This document shows, piece after piece, positions 11,286-22,114 of a stretch of DNA of 64,000 nucleotides. Within the stretch, counting starts at the first letter, position 1. Each line of letters begins with the position of its first letter. Both the position numbers and the translations under genes were made by a program. The DNA is from Paralithodes platypus (Eukaryota; Arthropoda; Malacostraca; Decapoda; Lithodidae): assembly GCA_032716605.1 (NCBI GenBank), contig CM064572.1, positions 39,251,777-39,315,776 on the forward strand, given 5' to 3'. The notes below the pieces were generated by a model. It was not told the origin of the DNA. It searched no databases and saw nothing but the letters and a program-made list of their open reading frames with translations.

Positions 11286-12683
11286 GTGGGCAAGGGACTC
11301 AGGGCTTATGATGCATTGCCGATAGAGTCGTGTATTATCTACGAGGAACTCAAGGAGGCTGTCCTGAGAGCATACGAACTACAACCAGAGACGTACAGGT
11401 TGAAGTTCCGGGGTGTTACCAAGGGTCGGGAGAGCACCTTTTTGGAGCATGCCCGGGAGCTGTCCGATGCTTTTGGGAATTGGCTAAGGTCGGAGAAAGC
11501 TACTACGTTTGACGACATTAAACAGTTGGTGCTTTTAGAGCAGTTTTTCAAATGCACGGGCGGCGACCTGACGTTAAACCTTAAAGAAAAGCAACCAAAA
11601 ACTCTACAGGAGGCAGCTGAGATGGCTGACCTCCGGCTATCACTAATTCGTGGGTGCGGGTCTGCCCAGCGTAGTGAGGCAGGTAACAAGGGGCGTGACG
11701 CCCCACCCCCCCGAGTTAGTGATATACCTTATGCAAACAAGTACAAGAGCCATGATACCAAGACTGACCACAAGACTAGCACCGTCCCATTTAAGAAGGG
11801 GCCGGGCCCTTCCCAGTACCAAGGGAAGCCCAAAGGGGAGTTGGAGTGTTATCATTGTCATAAAAAGGGGCACTTTGCAAGAGTCTGTCCTAGCAAACCA
11901 CCTACAGCAGCTGTGTCTTTGGCCTGCAACATTGGTGTGTCTCCGAAGTCATCTGAGTTTGCCCGGGGCAGTTCGTTAGAGGCTGAGGCACAGCCAATGC
12001 AGAAGCACCTGGGAGGCTCGAACCCTGCTCAGGATGTTTTTTGCGACCATAGAGGGCGGGGTTGCGTGATGTGGGCGGGGCGCAAGCATGGAGTAGAGGT
12101 CTTGCGTGATACAGGTGCTTCCCAGACTCTGATGAAAAACTTGACTGGCTACCCTATAAACGCGGCTCGGGTGGTGGTGGTGCAGGGTATTAATGCAACT
12201 CGGTCATACCCGCTGGTGCGGTTGGAGTTGGAGGTGGATGGTGTGGCACGTGAATTGGATGTCGGGATTGTGGAGAAACTGCCAGTGGAGGGCGTCGACC
12301 TTCTTCTCGGCAACGACTTTGCAATGCCCGCTTCTGAGGTTCTACCCTTAGTCGTTGCCGAGAGGCCGACCGACGTGAGTAGGAAAGAGCAAGAGTGGGT
12401 CGAGCGGTGCCAGACACAACCCATGGCGTGTGTTGTCACCCGAGCTCGGGCAGCTAAAGTGTCACAGCCTAGTCCTCCGTCTTCAGACCAGCGGAGGAAC
12501 GATCAACAGGAGGAGGCTAAAGCTGGAGTTCGTTTTAAGAGTTTTGATTCAGCGGATCTCCTGGGTGATTCAGTATTGGCACCATTACTTAATTCTGGAG
12601 TAGCCCCTGGGCCTGTCATCGAGAGTGACGAGGCTGGGCATGACGAGTCTCCACGACAGCAACGTTATGTACATCGAGAGTGA
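11286..12683 (+). pseudogene. Element 1 gag capsid, zinc knuckle and aspartic protease
   Basis: Capsid-like residues 1-110 include RAYELQPETYRLKFR, a hallmark of gag in several metazoan gypsy lineages. A CCHC zinc knuckle, CYHCHKKGHFARVC (spacing C2C4H4C), lies at about residues 188-201 (near 11847). Retroviral-type protease follows: LRDTGASQTL with the catalytic Asp near residue 275, and VDLLLGNDFA further on. Role: particle assembly, RNA binding and polyprotein processing. The coding sequence is continuous upstream of 11286 but that part holds a stop near 11200. It ends at a single TGA (12681-12683), after which the same frame stays open into integrase. Confidence 0.85.
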
Positions 12684-13757
12684 CAGAGGGAGCAGCCCAG
12701 TATCGGGGAAGGTCATGCATTGCTCCGGGAGCAGTTAGATCGCTTGGCACCCTCAGATATACGTCGGTTGCAACTAGAGGACCCTGAGCTCCAAACGTGT
12801 GCTAATGGAGCTGTAGAGCTCGACGAGGACGGCGATGCACAGCCAGGAGATTTCTTTTATTTAGAAGGCATCCTCTATAGGCGTTTTCAAGACCCTAACC
12901 GTAGTTGGCAAGAGGGGTCCGGAGTTGTGGACCAGCTGGTGGTGCCACGGGAGTGCAGGGATAGCCTACTGAGGTTGGCGCATGACATACCACTGGCAGG
13001 ACATCTAGGGGTGAGAAAAACGGCGGCGGCTTTAGAAATTTTTTTTTGGTGGCCGGGGTTGAAGGGGCAGGTGGTAACCTGGATAGCAAGGTGTCATACA
13101 TGCCAGAGGGTTGGAAAACCTAACCAAACAATTCCGAGAGCCCCGTTGCACCCCATTCCTGTCAGTGGACCGCCCTTCAGTGAGGTCATCATTGATATGG
13201 TCGGACCCCTACCCCCTACTAGTGCCGGTAATCAATTTCTATTAACTATCATGGATGTGGCCACTCGTTATCCTGATGCATATCCAATGAGAAATGGCAC
13301 AGCGAAAACTGTTGTCCGGAACCTGCTCTTGTATTGCTCGCGGTATGGTTACCCGCAAGAGGTGCAATCGGACCAAGGCTCTAATTTTACATCTAATCTG
13401 TTCAAACAAACTATGATTCAGCATGGCATCAGCACTGTCGTCTCTTTTGCGTATCACCCGGAGAGTCAAGGGGTGTTGGAGAGGTGGCACGCCACGCTGA
13501 AAAGCATGCTTCGATGTTATTGCGCCGAGAACGGAAAGGATTGGGACCTTGGTCTGCCGTATGTTTTGTTCGCGGCAAGAGAAGTACCTGGAGAAAGTCT
13601 CGGTTTCAGTCCGAATGAGCTTGTTTTCGGGCATCAGGTGAGGGGTCCTCTCCACATGGTGAAGGAGATGTGGGAGGGCACTAGGCATGTTGTTCTGCGA
13701 GATGAGTTGCGGCCTCTTCTTCCTGAGCGACGGGAGGAGTTGTTCACTAGGCTGTGA
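12684..13757 (+). pseudogene. Element 1 integrase, directly after protease
   Basis: In the same frame as the protease, separated from it by one TGA. The N-terminal zinc-binding HHCC module has, counting from 12720, His88, His95, Cys125 and Cys128 (CHTC). The catalytic core has Asp159 (IIDMVGPLP), Asp218 (VQSDQGSNF) and Glu254 (LERWH), giving the D,D(35)E spacing of retroviral-type integrases. The C-terminal GPY/F module, present in element 2, is missing: after WEGTRH the frame joins sequence matching the linker before RT, so a deletion has removed it, and the frame stops at 13757. Finding integrase here, upstream of RT, is unusual for gypsy-type elements. Confidence 0.88.
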
Positions 13758-14340
13758 CAGTCCGTCCGCATGTTTGTTGCTTCTCCAGGCCTGATGTACG
13801 GGGTAGAATCCGACATGGAGGCTGGAGACAGTGCAAGGCTCGAGTTGGTTCCCTACCGTGTGAATCCTGCTCGACAGCCTGTTGTGAAGGCGGAGCTGGA
13901 CAGCGTGTGGAGAGGGGGTCTGAGGGATGAGGGATATCGTGAGTGGTCGTTGCCAGTGGCTTTGCAACCTGAGTTTGGTGGCAGAGTCCGTGTGTATGTT
14001 GATTGCAAGAGTGTGGAAGCATTATCCCTGACAGACGCCTATCCATTACCCAGAGTTGACGACACCATAGACCGCTTCGGGGCTGCCTCGCTCATCACGA
14101 AGGTAGAACTAGTGAAGGGTTATTGGCAGGCCCCGTTGCCGGAAGGAGCGAAGAGAAGTGCCAGTCTTGCGATGGACTGGGCAGTTTGTCAGTGTCAGGT
14201 GTTGTTGTGCTGCCGGAACACAAGTTGGATGTGTGGCATGCTAAGGGGACTGATAATGTTTTGGCTTTGTTTGCAGGAGAACCCTCGCTGTTCAGTCAGT
14301 GTCTGTCGTGGGTGGAGGATCCGGGGTAGGCTACCACAGT
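13758..14340 (+). pseudogene. Element 1 RT remnant joined to RNase H remnant
   Basis: From about 13840 the translation aligns with the RT start of element 2: PYRVNPARQPVVKAELD, then DAYPLPRVDDTIDRFG and LITKVELVKGYWQAPLPEGAK. At about 14160 homology breaks off. The finger and palm parts, including the YLDD motif, are gone. In another frame at about 14205-14290, HKLDVWHAKGTDNVLALFA matches the end of RNase H. So one internal deletion fused early RT to the last part of RNase H. Order within the element is gag, protease, integrase, RT, RNase H, matching element 2. The element cannot make its own RT. Confidence 0.8.
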
Positions 14341-14820
14341 ATGTTGGTATAGCCTCCTGTCTTGGCTCGCGGTGTATTTTTGCGCTGGTGCTTGTTGGCT
14401 CGCATGTGTAGCATCAGCGTAGGGTCGCAGGGCAGGAGTTGTTGGCTTTGATTAGAAGAAAATTAGGCTACATCTATAGTAGCCACCAAAAACAACATTA
14501 AAATAAAATATGAAAATTAAATAAAAACTCTTTCTTTTAATAATTAATTTTAAGATAATATTGTAGCTGAGTACTGAGTGCAGATGTTTTCCCTCAGTAG
14601 GCTGTGCTTCTTAAAGCTCACTCTGGGAGCACAATGTTATGAATTAATGTATTATATTTGGGAAGGGTGATAAGATTTTGTTTATATACAAATTTTGTTG
14701 TATTTTTTTTTGAGGAGACTGAGCTTGCATTCCATGAGTGGCAGAGTGGTTCGGAGTGGCAGATTCTAGCGACATTCTGCCTGTTCAGATATGGGCTCAT
14801 GGTTGAGTGTCCCATATCTT
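14341..14820. other. Element 1 3' untranslated region
   Basis: AT-rich sequence between the RNase H remnant and the polypurine tract, with no coding signal. Confidence 0.55.
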
Positions 14821-14832
14821 GGGGGGGGGGGG
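14821..14832 (+). other. Element 1 polypurine tract (G-run)
   Basis: An uninterrupted run of G immediately precedes the 3' LTR, the position where plus-strand priming takes place in LTR retrotransposons. Confidence 0.6.
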
Positions 14833-16521
14833 GTGACGCCGCCCGGCGTTGGCAGAATGGTTGCGTGGGACATTGCAGCTCGCTAGCGCTCGCCTGGATG
14901 GGGGGATAGGCTACAGTTGTCCTAGAATGATCTGCTTTATTTCATTTGTGTCGTGTTGCCACAGACAGTCTAGAAATGATCTTTGTTTTGGTCTGTGACC
15001 GCGCCTTATATTTTATATTCGCTATAATATAAATGTTGCTTGTGTGGGAGGCGAGCGAGAGAGGGTGAGGGGGTACACCCGGCAGCGAGGTGAGCTATGA
15101 CGCGGCTCGCTTGGGCGCTGACGGCGTTGGCGGCCGGGTGGTCAACTAGTCCCTTCCCGTCGCTGCCTCATGTTCTTTACCAGCTCAAAGCTTGCCTGAC
15201 ACGCGTATCGTCTACATCCTTTGCAATTCTGTCCCCCATACTCGCCACTTTGCATACTATTTCTCTCTCTCGACTTCTCCTTTCTCATTCTCTAATCTTT
15301 ATTAAACTCAACATCCCTTCTGGTTTCAGCATAGACGTTCACCGTCGGCCAGTCGTATTGTACGCGAAGCTCTCAGATATTTCCATGTATTAGGCTTTAA
15401 TGAGGTTTGGAGAGACGGACTTTTCCGTATGTGTCCTCTCTCGGGAAGGTTGTAGACCGGTATATGTCTCCCTGGCAGGGTGTTGAGTGATTCTGCTTGG
15501 TTATCTAAAGCTAGACTAGGGGTAAGGTTACTGTGTCGTTGTCTCCGATGTGTGCAGTGTTAGCTAAGCCCTGCACGACATCGACAGGTACTGTGGGAGC
15601 CTAAGTTGTCTTCGGGTGGGTTTACTTTGCGAGCACAGCGCTGTGGTGTGAGAGGGCCATAGCCTATCCCTCACAACATAGTGCTGCCTCTTTGTGTTGA
15701 CTTCTGAGGGATTGCCAGGATAGAACTAGGTACTAGAGACCTAGATTTATCAAGAGAGCATCCCCGTCATATAACGTAATCTTCATTATACCACCTTCGG
15801 ACAACGTTAGGCTACGAGCCGCATGCTCGCCCATTGTTGCCCTGCCTTGATACCCCAGCTAGACTGGCACTGGTTAGCAGACACTGGTTAGAGATAAGCC
15901 CCATTATTATATGTATGCAACATTATTATTCACTGCACTTTTGAACCGAGGTTGTTGTTGAGTTGCACAACCCTAGTAGGCTGTTGCGTTGTGTCACAAA
16001 GCATTTCTTTAGTTGTCGAGCATTACTACCTTTGCGCAGTCTTTATTATTCGCCTGCCTATTATTACTATATGTCCTAGCATTTATTGTGACCCGTATTC
16101 TGCATTATAATTGTTCAAGATTCTTTACGAACATCTTCCCAGCATCAGACTTATTTCAGAAGTTTCCAGTTGATGTTGCAGGACTAGCATTGCACTTTCT
16201 TTAATACAGGAGTGCCAGTTATTTGAGTATCTACCATAACGTTAATTAATCTCGTTAACTATCTTTTCTTTGTGTAACATAATCGAGTAAGCTTTTACTG
16301 TTTGAGAATAGGCTGTTTCATTGAGCGTCAGCCTAGTGTGTGTGCACCAGTTACCGAGTCATAGGATACCTCGTTGTCCAGGCACGACTCAGGGCGGTAA
16401 TGGTGTTTTGTTTTCCAGTGTTTAAGGCAGGGGTTGGATCTAGTGTTACCGTTGTTGCATTTTGCCATTATCTAGTCCAATGTTGAAGAGCCCTGTGTCT
16501 TTGAGAACCTGGATCGTAACA
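14833..16521 (+). repeat. 3' LTR of Ty3/gypsy-type element 1
   Basis: Near-identical to 8540-10229 (length 1689 versus 1690) and ends with the same GGATCGTAACA. It is followed by ATATT (16522-16526), the second copy of the target duplication. Differences are scattered substitutions and a few short indels, for example around 15740 and 15865. Confidence 0.9.
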
Positions 16522-16526
16522 ATATT

Positions 16527-16830
16527 CTGACAGCAAAGAACATTGGAGTTGTGTGGATTTACATAGATACACTGGCCACACAAACAAATATATGGCTGTG
16601 TAAAAAATATATGGCTGGTTGGAATTACATAAATACACTGACCACACAGAAAATTGGAGTTGTGTAAAAATAATGTGGCTGTTTGGATTTACACAGATGT
16701 ACATGGATACATACACTGACCACACATAACCTACGATCCCAGAGAGGTGGTCATGACTTTATTCTAGTAGAGATAGCTAACCCGATACTAAGGGAAAGTG
16801 GAAGAAAGAGATAGCAAAGAAGAAAACTTA
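16527..16830. repeat. Short tandem repeat around a CACTGACCACACA core
   Basis: Three loose copies of a ~65 bp unit with TTACATAGATACACTG and ACCACACA. A related stretch lies at about 33355-33480, sharing also TAGTAGA(A/G)ATAG and the GGAAG blocks after it. Confidence 0.5.
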
Positions 16831-17050
16831 CTAACTCACTCTCATTCTCTCTCTTATCACTCAGGAAGAGAGAGAAAGGGCAGTTATTATTTACCTTTTC
16901 ATTTAGTCAGCAAGTTATTTATTTAGTTATAACAATTTAACCCTCTAAAGATCATGACGCAATTTGACCGTTTATTCTGGATATCATTAGACGATTGTAT
17001 ACAACTAAAGAAGGATCTGTGGGAGGCGATGGTTCATTTATGGGGAACAT
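16831..17050. other. Spacer with GACGATTNTAT-type repeat piece
   Basis: Contains one copy of a short dispersed repeat centred on TTAGACGATT (others near 17760, 21420, 32280, 34710, 38495, 41130 and 42110). No gene seen. Confidence 0.4.
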
Positions 17051-17051
17051 T

Positions 17052-17380
17052 TTTTACCCCTTTTCCCTCATGCTTATCCCCATTAGTTACGAGATTTTAA
17101 GACATGAACCCCATTTTTTGTGTCAATATTAAGACTATTCGTGCCATTTACAGTAGATGTCGATTTATTTCCTGGCGAGCGATAGCGCGCCTGTAATTTA
17201 GTAGGAACCGGCCCGGAACACTTTTCTACCGTAAAATGCATAAATTTATCTGGAAGGGGGGTCATGGGGGTATTATTTTAAGCTTGATGGAGGTATAGGG
17301 AGGAAACTAAGAATAATAATAACTAATATATCTATACGTAAATATATGAATAAACGCATGGATAGAAACTCCCCATAACT
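17052..17380 (+). mobile_element. T2-family MITE, copy a
   Basis: Shares with its relatives the ordered blocks CCATTAGT, AAGACCTTTCGTGCCATTTA-like, CTGGCGAGCGATAGC, AACCGGCC, TTTATCTNGAAGGGG and GATGGAGGT. Ends are diverged, so boundaries are approximate. Confidence 0.6.
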
Positions 17381-17533
17381 AAAAACTAGAACACAAGAAA
17401 CAGAATGATGAAAAGGGAACAACAAAAGAGATCAACCCCATTCAAACATCGACAAAAATATTCAACATAATTCACTGACAAAAAGATTTACCCTGCCCAG
17501 AAAAAAAGTAATATGGAAAAAGTTGTATATACA

Positions 17534-17591
<58 letters not shown>

Positions 17592-17646
17592 ATTTCTTAG
17601 AAGCATGTCTCGAGAAGTAGGTTACATTAGAATATATAATTATACA

Positions 17647-17697
<51 letters not shown>
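17534..17697. repeat. Two (TA)n microsatellites
   Basis: TA runs at about 17534-17589 and 17645-17697 with a 55 bp spacer. Confidence 0.9.
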
Positions 17698-17699
<2 letters not shown>

Positions 17700-17702
<3 letters not shown>

Positions 17703-18290
17703 GCTTGTTAATACCCTTTCAGTACCGGTGCCGTCCTTTTAACTTTATTCTGGCTACTGTTAAACGATTTCATTCAGCTTTAAAAGGGCCTCCGGCAATT
17801 AGCAGGCTTCGAACTACCTTACATATCCATTTATATTTCCACAGATCCTTTTTAACCCCTTCTGTATCGACGACATCTTTCTAACTATATAATAGCTTTA
17901 TTTAGACGAATTTTGGGCAGTAAAAAAGGACCTAAAAGAGTTAATAAGACGCTTAGATAAACAAAAATAATTAATATGACGTTTCGGATACCCGAAAATT
18001 GTTGACGAAACGTTATGGATCATCTGAAATAGGTAATGCATCAATTGGGATGTCCTGACGCTATTCTTGAGTTGCATTGTGCTGGCTTAATAATCCAGAA
18101 GGATTGATAGCCTCTGACTATAATACCGTACGAATAACAATCTGATCAAATATGGTAGGCCTACCATGCGAATAATTCCATGTTAATATTAGCTTGCAAA
18201 ATGACGTATATATACAAAATGTCGGCAATATTCCTGTCCCAATATATAAATAAAAGGACCAGAAGACATATCACGTTTCATTTTCTATTT
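17700..18290. other. Spacer with dispersed repeats and a possible Penelope-like tail
   Basis: 17710-17900 has two pieces of the TTAGACGATT-type repeat. At about 17975-18030 lie two CGAAACGT-type motifs on opposite strands, similar to the ends of Penelope-like elements seen elsewhere here. Weak evidence. Confidence 0.3.
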
Positions 18291-19080
18291 CATTAAGGGA
18301 TCTGTACGGCAAGTTGGGTTTCTGTTACATGTTCTGCCCCAGGACACTGTAGGCCTATCCTATTAACCAAGTTTCCTGGGATAGGCTGCAGGGCACACGG
18401 CGTAGCGTACAGAAAATACACTGTATGAATTGTATCTTCAAATTTAACACAACATGTATGTACTGTATGTTTATACTCAGACACATACCCCACAGCTGGG
18501 GGTAGACAGAGCCCGAACAGAAACAACAGAATACAAGAAAAAACAAAACAAAAGAATACTTCCACACACCTAGGTCGCCCAGGAGAAGACCCAGAGACCA
18601 AGGATCACCAGGGGCCTCCAGCAATCCCCTAGGTCCCAGACCTCCCGGAGAGGCTTCGGTCTTAGCAGGCAGACACGCAGTGGAACCACACCTCCTTACT
18701 TCCAGGCATAGCCCTTCACAATACAAACTGGCTACCCAGGACAGGCGCCTGACGGACTATTATCTAGTCCAACTGGAGCCCGATCCCCTCTCCCTACGAC
18801 TGTGTTATCACTCATCTATTCACAAGCATTCTCCATTCGTTCCTATTCATTACCACTTCTCTTGCCTGTTCTTCAGTACTCTCTCATATTCCAACATTTT
18901 ATTACACCTTCTCTCCATCTCCTCCTAGGTTCAATTTTTGTTTTATTTTAATTCAAGATTTTAACCGAGTAGAACATACGACACAGTGCACACATACACA
19001 CACACACACACACAGCGAGAGAGAGAGAGAGAGAGAGAGTGTGTGTGGTGAAGTTAGTTGGAGGTATAGCATTTAGTGGA
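18291..19080. other. Unrecognised stretch, ends in (CA)n/(GA)n
   Basis: Two overlapping minus-strand open frames (102 and 123 residues) lie at 18293-18726. They contain a hydrophobic, low-complexity stretch but no motif or start context that I would trust. CA and GA microsatellites occupy about 18993-19045. Confidence 0.35.
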
Positions 19081-19104
19081 GGTTGGGGCAGGTCCCTTCA
19101 CACA

Positions 19105-19308
19105 CACCTCCCTGGCGAGCGATAGCGAGCCTGTGATTTATAGAGAAACCTGCCTTCGGCCGGGAAATTTGTCTATCGAAAAAAAAGTACAAATTTATCT
19201 TGAAGGGGGGGGGGGGAGGATCTAGGGAGTTATTGTGTAAGCTTGATGAAGGTCTAGCGAGGAAGCTAGTAAATATATGAATATATAAATAAATAGACCA
19301 CTGTCCCC
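19105..19308 (+). mobile_element. T2-family MITE, copy b (5' truncated)
   Basis: Begins inside the family at CTGGCGAGCGATAGCGAGCC and runs to ACTGTCCCC followed by TTAA at 19309-19312. Confidence 0.65.
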
Positions 19309-19560
19309 TTAAACCCCAAATAAGGGTTCTTTCAGCACAAGCCTTAGTCCAGATTTAAATTTCTTTAGAAGGCCCTGGCGCATTTCCTCACCACGGAGGA
19401 ATTCTGGGAGGCGGTATATATATATAATTTTACTGAGGTGGTGGGGGCATAAATATTCATAAATTTCAGAGGCCTTTATTGGGGACATCTAGGCACATTC
19501 TCTCTTAATTTTTCTCACTTTAAATAACGATGGTTCGGCCTCTTTCTTGCTCTCGCGCGT

Positions 19561-19670
<110 letters not shown>

Positions 19671-19683
19671 TCATGGTTGGTAC

Positions 19684-20117
19684 CAAACATGATCTATGGA
19701 TCTGAAACTTGGAAACTAACAAAAAAAATGGAGAATAAGCTTAGGAGTGCACAAGGAGCAATGGAAAGATCAATTCTAGGGATAACACTTAGAAATAGGA
19801 AGAGAGCAACGTGGGTAAGAGAGCAAACTAAAGTCAAGAATATTCTAAAAAGTATTAAAGAGCAGAAATGGAGATGGGCAGGACATGTAGCAAGAAGAGA
19901 GGACAATAGGTGGAGTAAAAGAGTAACTGACTGAACCCTAAGAGAAGGAAAGCGCGATAGGAGAAGACCAGACAGGAGGTGGAGAGACGAAATAGAAAAG
20001 ACTGCAGGGGTAACATATGGCAACGGCTGGCAAAGTCTCGGGAGTCATGGAAAAGGTTAAGGGAGGCCTTTGTCCTGCAGTGGACTCCTAATGGCTGATA
20101 ATGATGATGATGATGAT
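19684..20117 (+). pseudogene. RTE-type LINE, 3' end of the RT-endonuclease ORF
   Basis: The frame reads IYGSETWKLTKKMENKLRSA, then AMERSILGITLRNRKRATWV, RWAGHVARREDNRWSKRVTD and a stop. After this TGA, sequence of the same family continues (REGKRDRRRPDRRWRDEIEK). This is the familiar C-terminal region of RTE-clade reverse transcriptases. The tail GGCTGATAATGATGATGATG fits the short-repeat 3' ends of RTE elements. All catalytic RT parts are missing. The 5' side abuts the microsatellite palindrome. Translation upstream of 19684 is microsatellite, not protein. Confidence 0.8.
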
Positions 20118-20124
20118 ATATACA

Positions 20125-20205
<81 letters not shown>
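20118..20205. repeat. (TA)n microsatellite
   Basis: About 88 bp of TA following the LINE tail. Confidence 0.9.
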
Positions 20206-20209
<4 letters not shown>

Positions 20210-20404
20210 AGTGGAGGTAAGTACGAGGTAAACATTCTAAAAATAAATAAATATATAAATCAACTATATATATACAATTCAACACTAGAGAGAAAAGATT
20301 TAAAGAGTTGCGCCCTAACTGGGCTTCCCTACTAAACTCTGTTCCAAGTAAGTGGGCCAAAACTCTTGAACAATAACCTACAGTATATAACTCACACACG
20401 ACTA

Positions 20405-20555
20405 GAATAATCGAGCAAATATTAATACAATTTGGGAAGGGTCAACCAGGGAATAGGTGTGGAAATTTACAGCCCATTTGCTCTAGCCCTTTTGGAGTTA
20501 CAGAGGTTAAGGTTCAAGATTTCTGACCTAATTACTTGGAACAGGGTATAAACTC
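20405..20555 (+). repeat. GGGAAGGGTC dispersed repeat, copy 2
   Basis: Shares TTTGGGAAGGGTCAACCAGG, GGAAATTTACAGCCCATTTG and GAGTTACAGAGGTTAAGG with the copies at 3985 and 46900. Followed by an AACTAACT-type tract at about 20565-20635. Confidence 0.6.
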
Positions 20556-20695
20556 TGAGCCTTACTAACTAACTAACTAACTTACTATATCTAACTTACT
20601 AACTAACTAACTAACTAAATTTACTTACTAAATAAACTTACCTATTTACTTGGATAGAAAAGAGGGTAGATAATTAGGTTGGTAGAGGAAGGTAA

Positions 20696-21055
20696 GGGGA
20701 GATGGGTCGTTTTTCTGACCCCCTTTCTCCCTCGTGTTAAGCCCCGTTTGTTTTGAGATTATAAAACGTTCGGCCCATTAGTTTGGCGATTTTAACACCT
20801 GTCACCCCATTTCGTTGTCAATTTTAGGACCTTTCGTGCCATTTAGGTGTCGATTTTTCCTGGCGTGCATGAGCGAGCCTGAAATGTTAAGAGGAACCGG
20901 CCTTAGGCCGGGATATTTTCTACCGACAAAATTACAAATTTATCTCGAAGGAGGGTCTAGACTCTAGGGAGTGTTTTTCTTAGCTTAATGGAGGTCTAGC
21001 GAGGAAACTAAGAGATACAGGAATAAATGAATTAATAGAAACCCCATCTCCCCTC
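20696..21055 (+). mobile_element. T2-family MITE, copy c
   Basis: Starts GGGGAGATGGGTCG after GTAA (a one-base variant of TTAA) and ends CCCCATCTCCCCT, the inverted form of the start. Internal blocks CTGGCGTGCATGAGCGAGCC and AACCGGCC are present. Confidence 0.7.
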
Positions 21056-22110
21056 ACGTTTGAGAAAAATTTGGAAACTGTGACGGTGGTTCCTTATATA
21101 TTATACTGTACTCACCCCCTGGCGGCAGTCACTGGAACCACGGCCTTACCTGGAATATAAACATTGCCATCAATATTTATACCACGGGATGGCACTAATT
21201 ACTATAATTAGAATATATAAGAAAAGGGAGTTGGCAATTTCCACCTGATGACAACTTCGTACGTACTTTTCTTTATCTATCTCTCTCTCTCTCGCTATAT
21301 ATATATAGAGTGAGAGGGAGAGAGAGAGAGAGGGGGGGGGGGTATAATATCCTGTGTCAAATGTTCCAACTCGATGAATTTACCTTAACGAATTATTTTA
21401 TTTTATTCTGGCTATAATTAGACGATTTTATGTAACTTAGTAAGTGTCTATGGGATCCAATAGGTTAACCTCTCAGTATAATGATGACGCTTGTCTCCCT
21501 TTTAGTTTGCTATCATTAGAGAATTATATTCAGTTTAGGAAGGACCTTTGGGTGTCAATTGGTTAATGGAGATCGAGTTTACTCCTCTGATTGCAATAGG
21601 TTCTTTCTAGGCAGTATAAAATCGTGTAATGTTAGCATAAACTGAAAAACATTCCTCAAATACAGAAAGAGTTACCGAGACAGATTATCCCTTTTGATTC
21701 CTACAGGTCCTTCCTAATTCAAGTATAATCGTCAGGCATTTCAGTGAACTTTGGAACTCTCCTATTCTCTCTTTCCTTCATCTTACGACTTAATTAATGC
21801 AAGCTCCACATGTCACCATTTTAACTATATCGCCCGTTTATATTGAAAGGGCACTTGCTATAGGTATTTTTGCCATTTGTCTCCTTACGAATAGACAACA
21901 TAAAAAAATAAAATAATAGGTCTAATAAAAATAAAAATAAAAATAATAATAATAATAATAAGAAGAATAATTAAAGTTGCAAGCAACGTTGTCCGGGGTT
22001 CGAGCGGTTTTGCAAGCAGGGTATTGTGTTGGATACAAATGCTGTGTCACATATATCAAAAGATCATTTAACTTATCGGGCATCGAGAAACTACAGAAGG
22101 AGCAGATTGT
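21056..22110. other. AT-rich spacer with small repeats
   Basis: A short GA/G-run tract lies at about 21308-21342, TTAGACGATT-type repeat pieces at 21400-21560, and a stretch at 21840-21960 with a relative at about 43490-43590. No gene. Confidence 0.4.
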
Positions 22111-22114
22111 GCAA

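Noticed and set aside
18293..18726. Small secreted or membrane protein gene on the minus strand
   Set aside because: A hydrophobic stretch is visible but two overlapping frames look equally open and there is no motif, start context or splice evidence.
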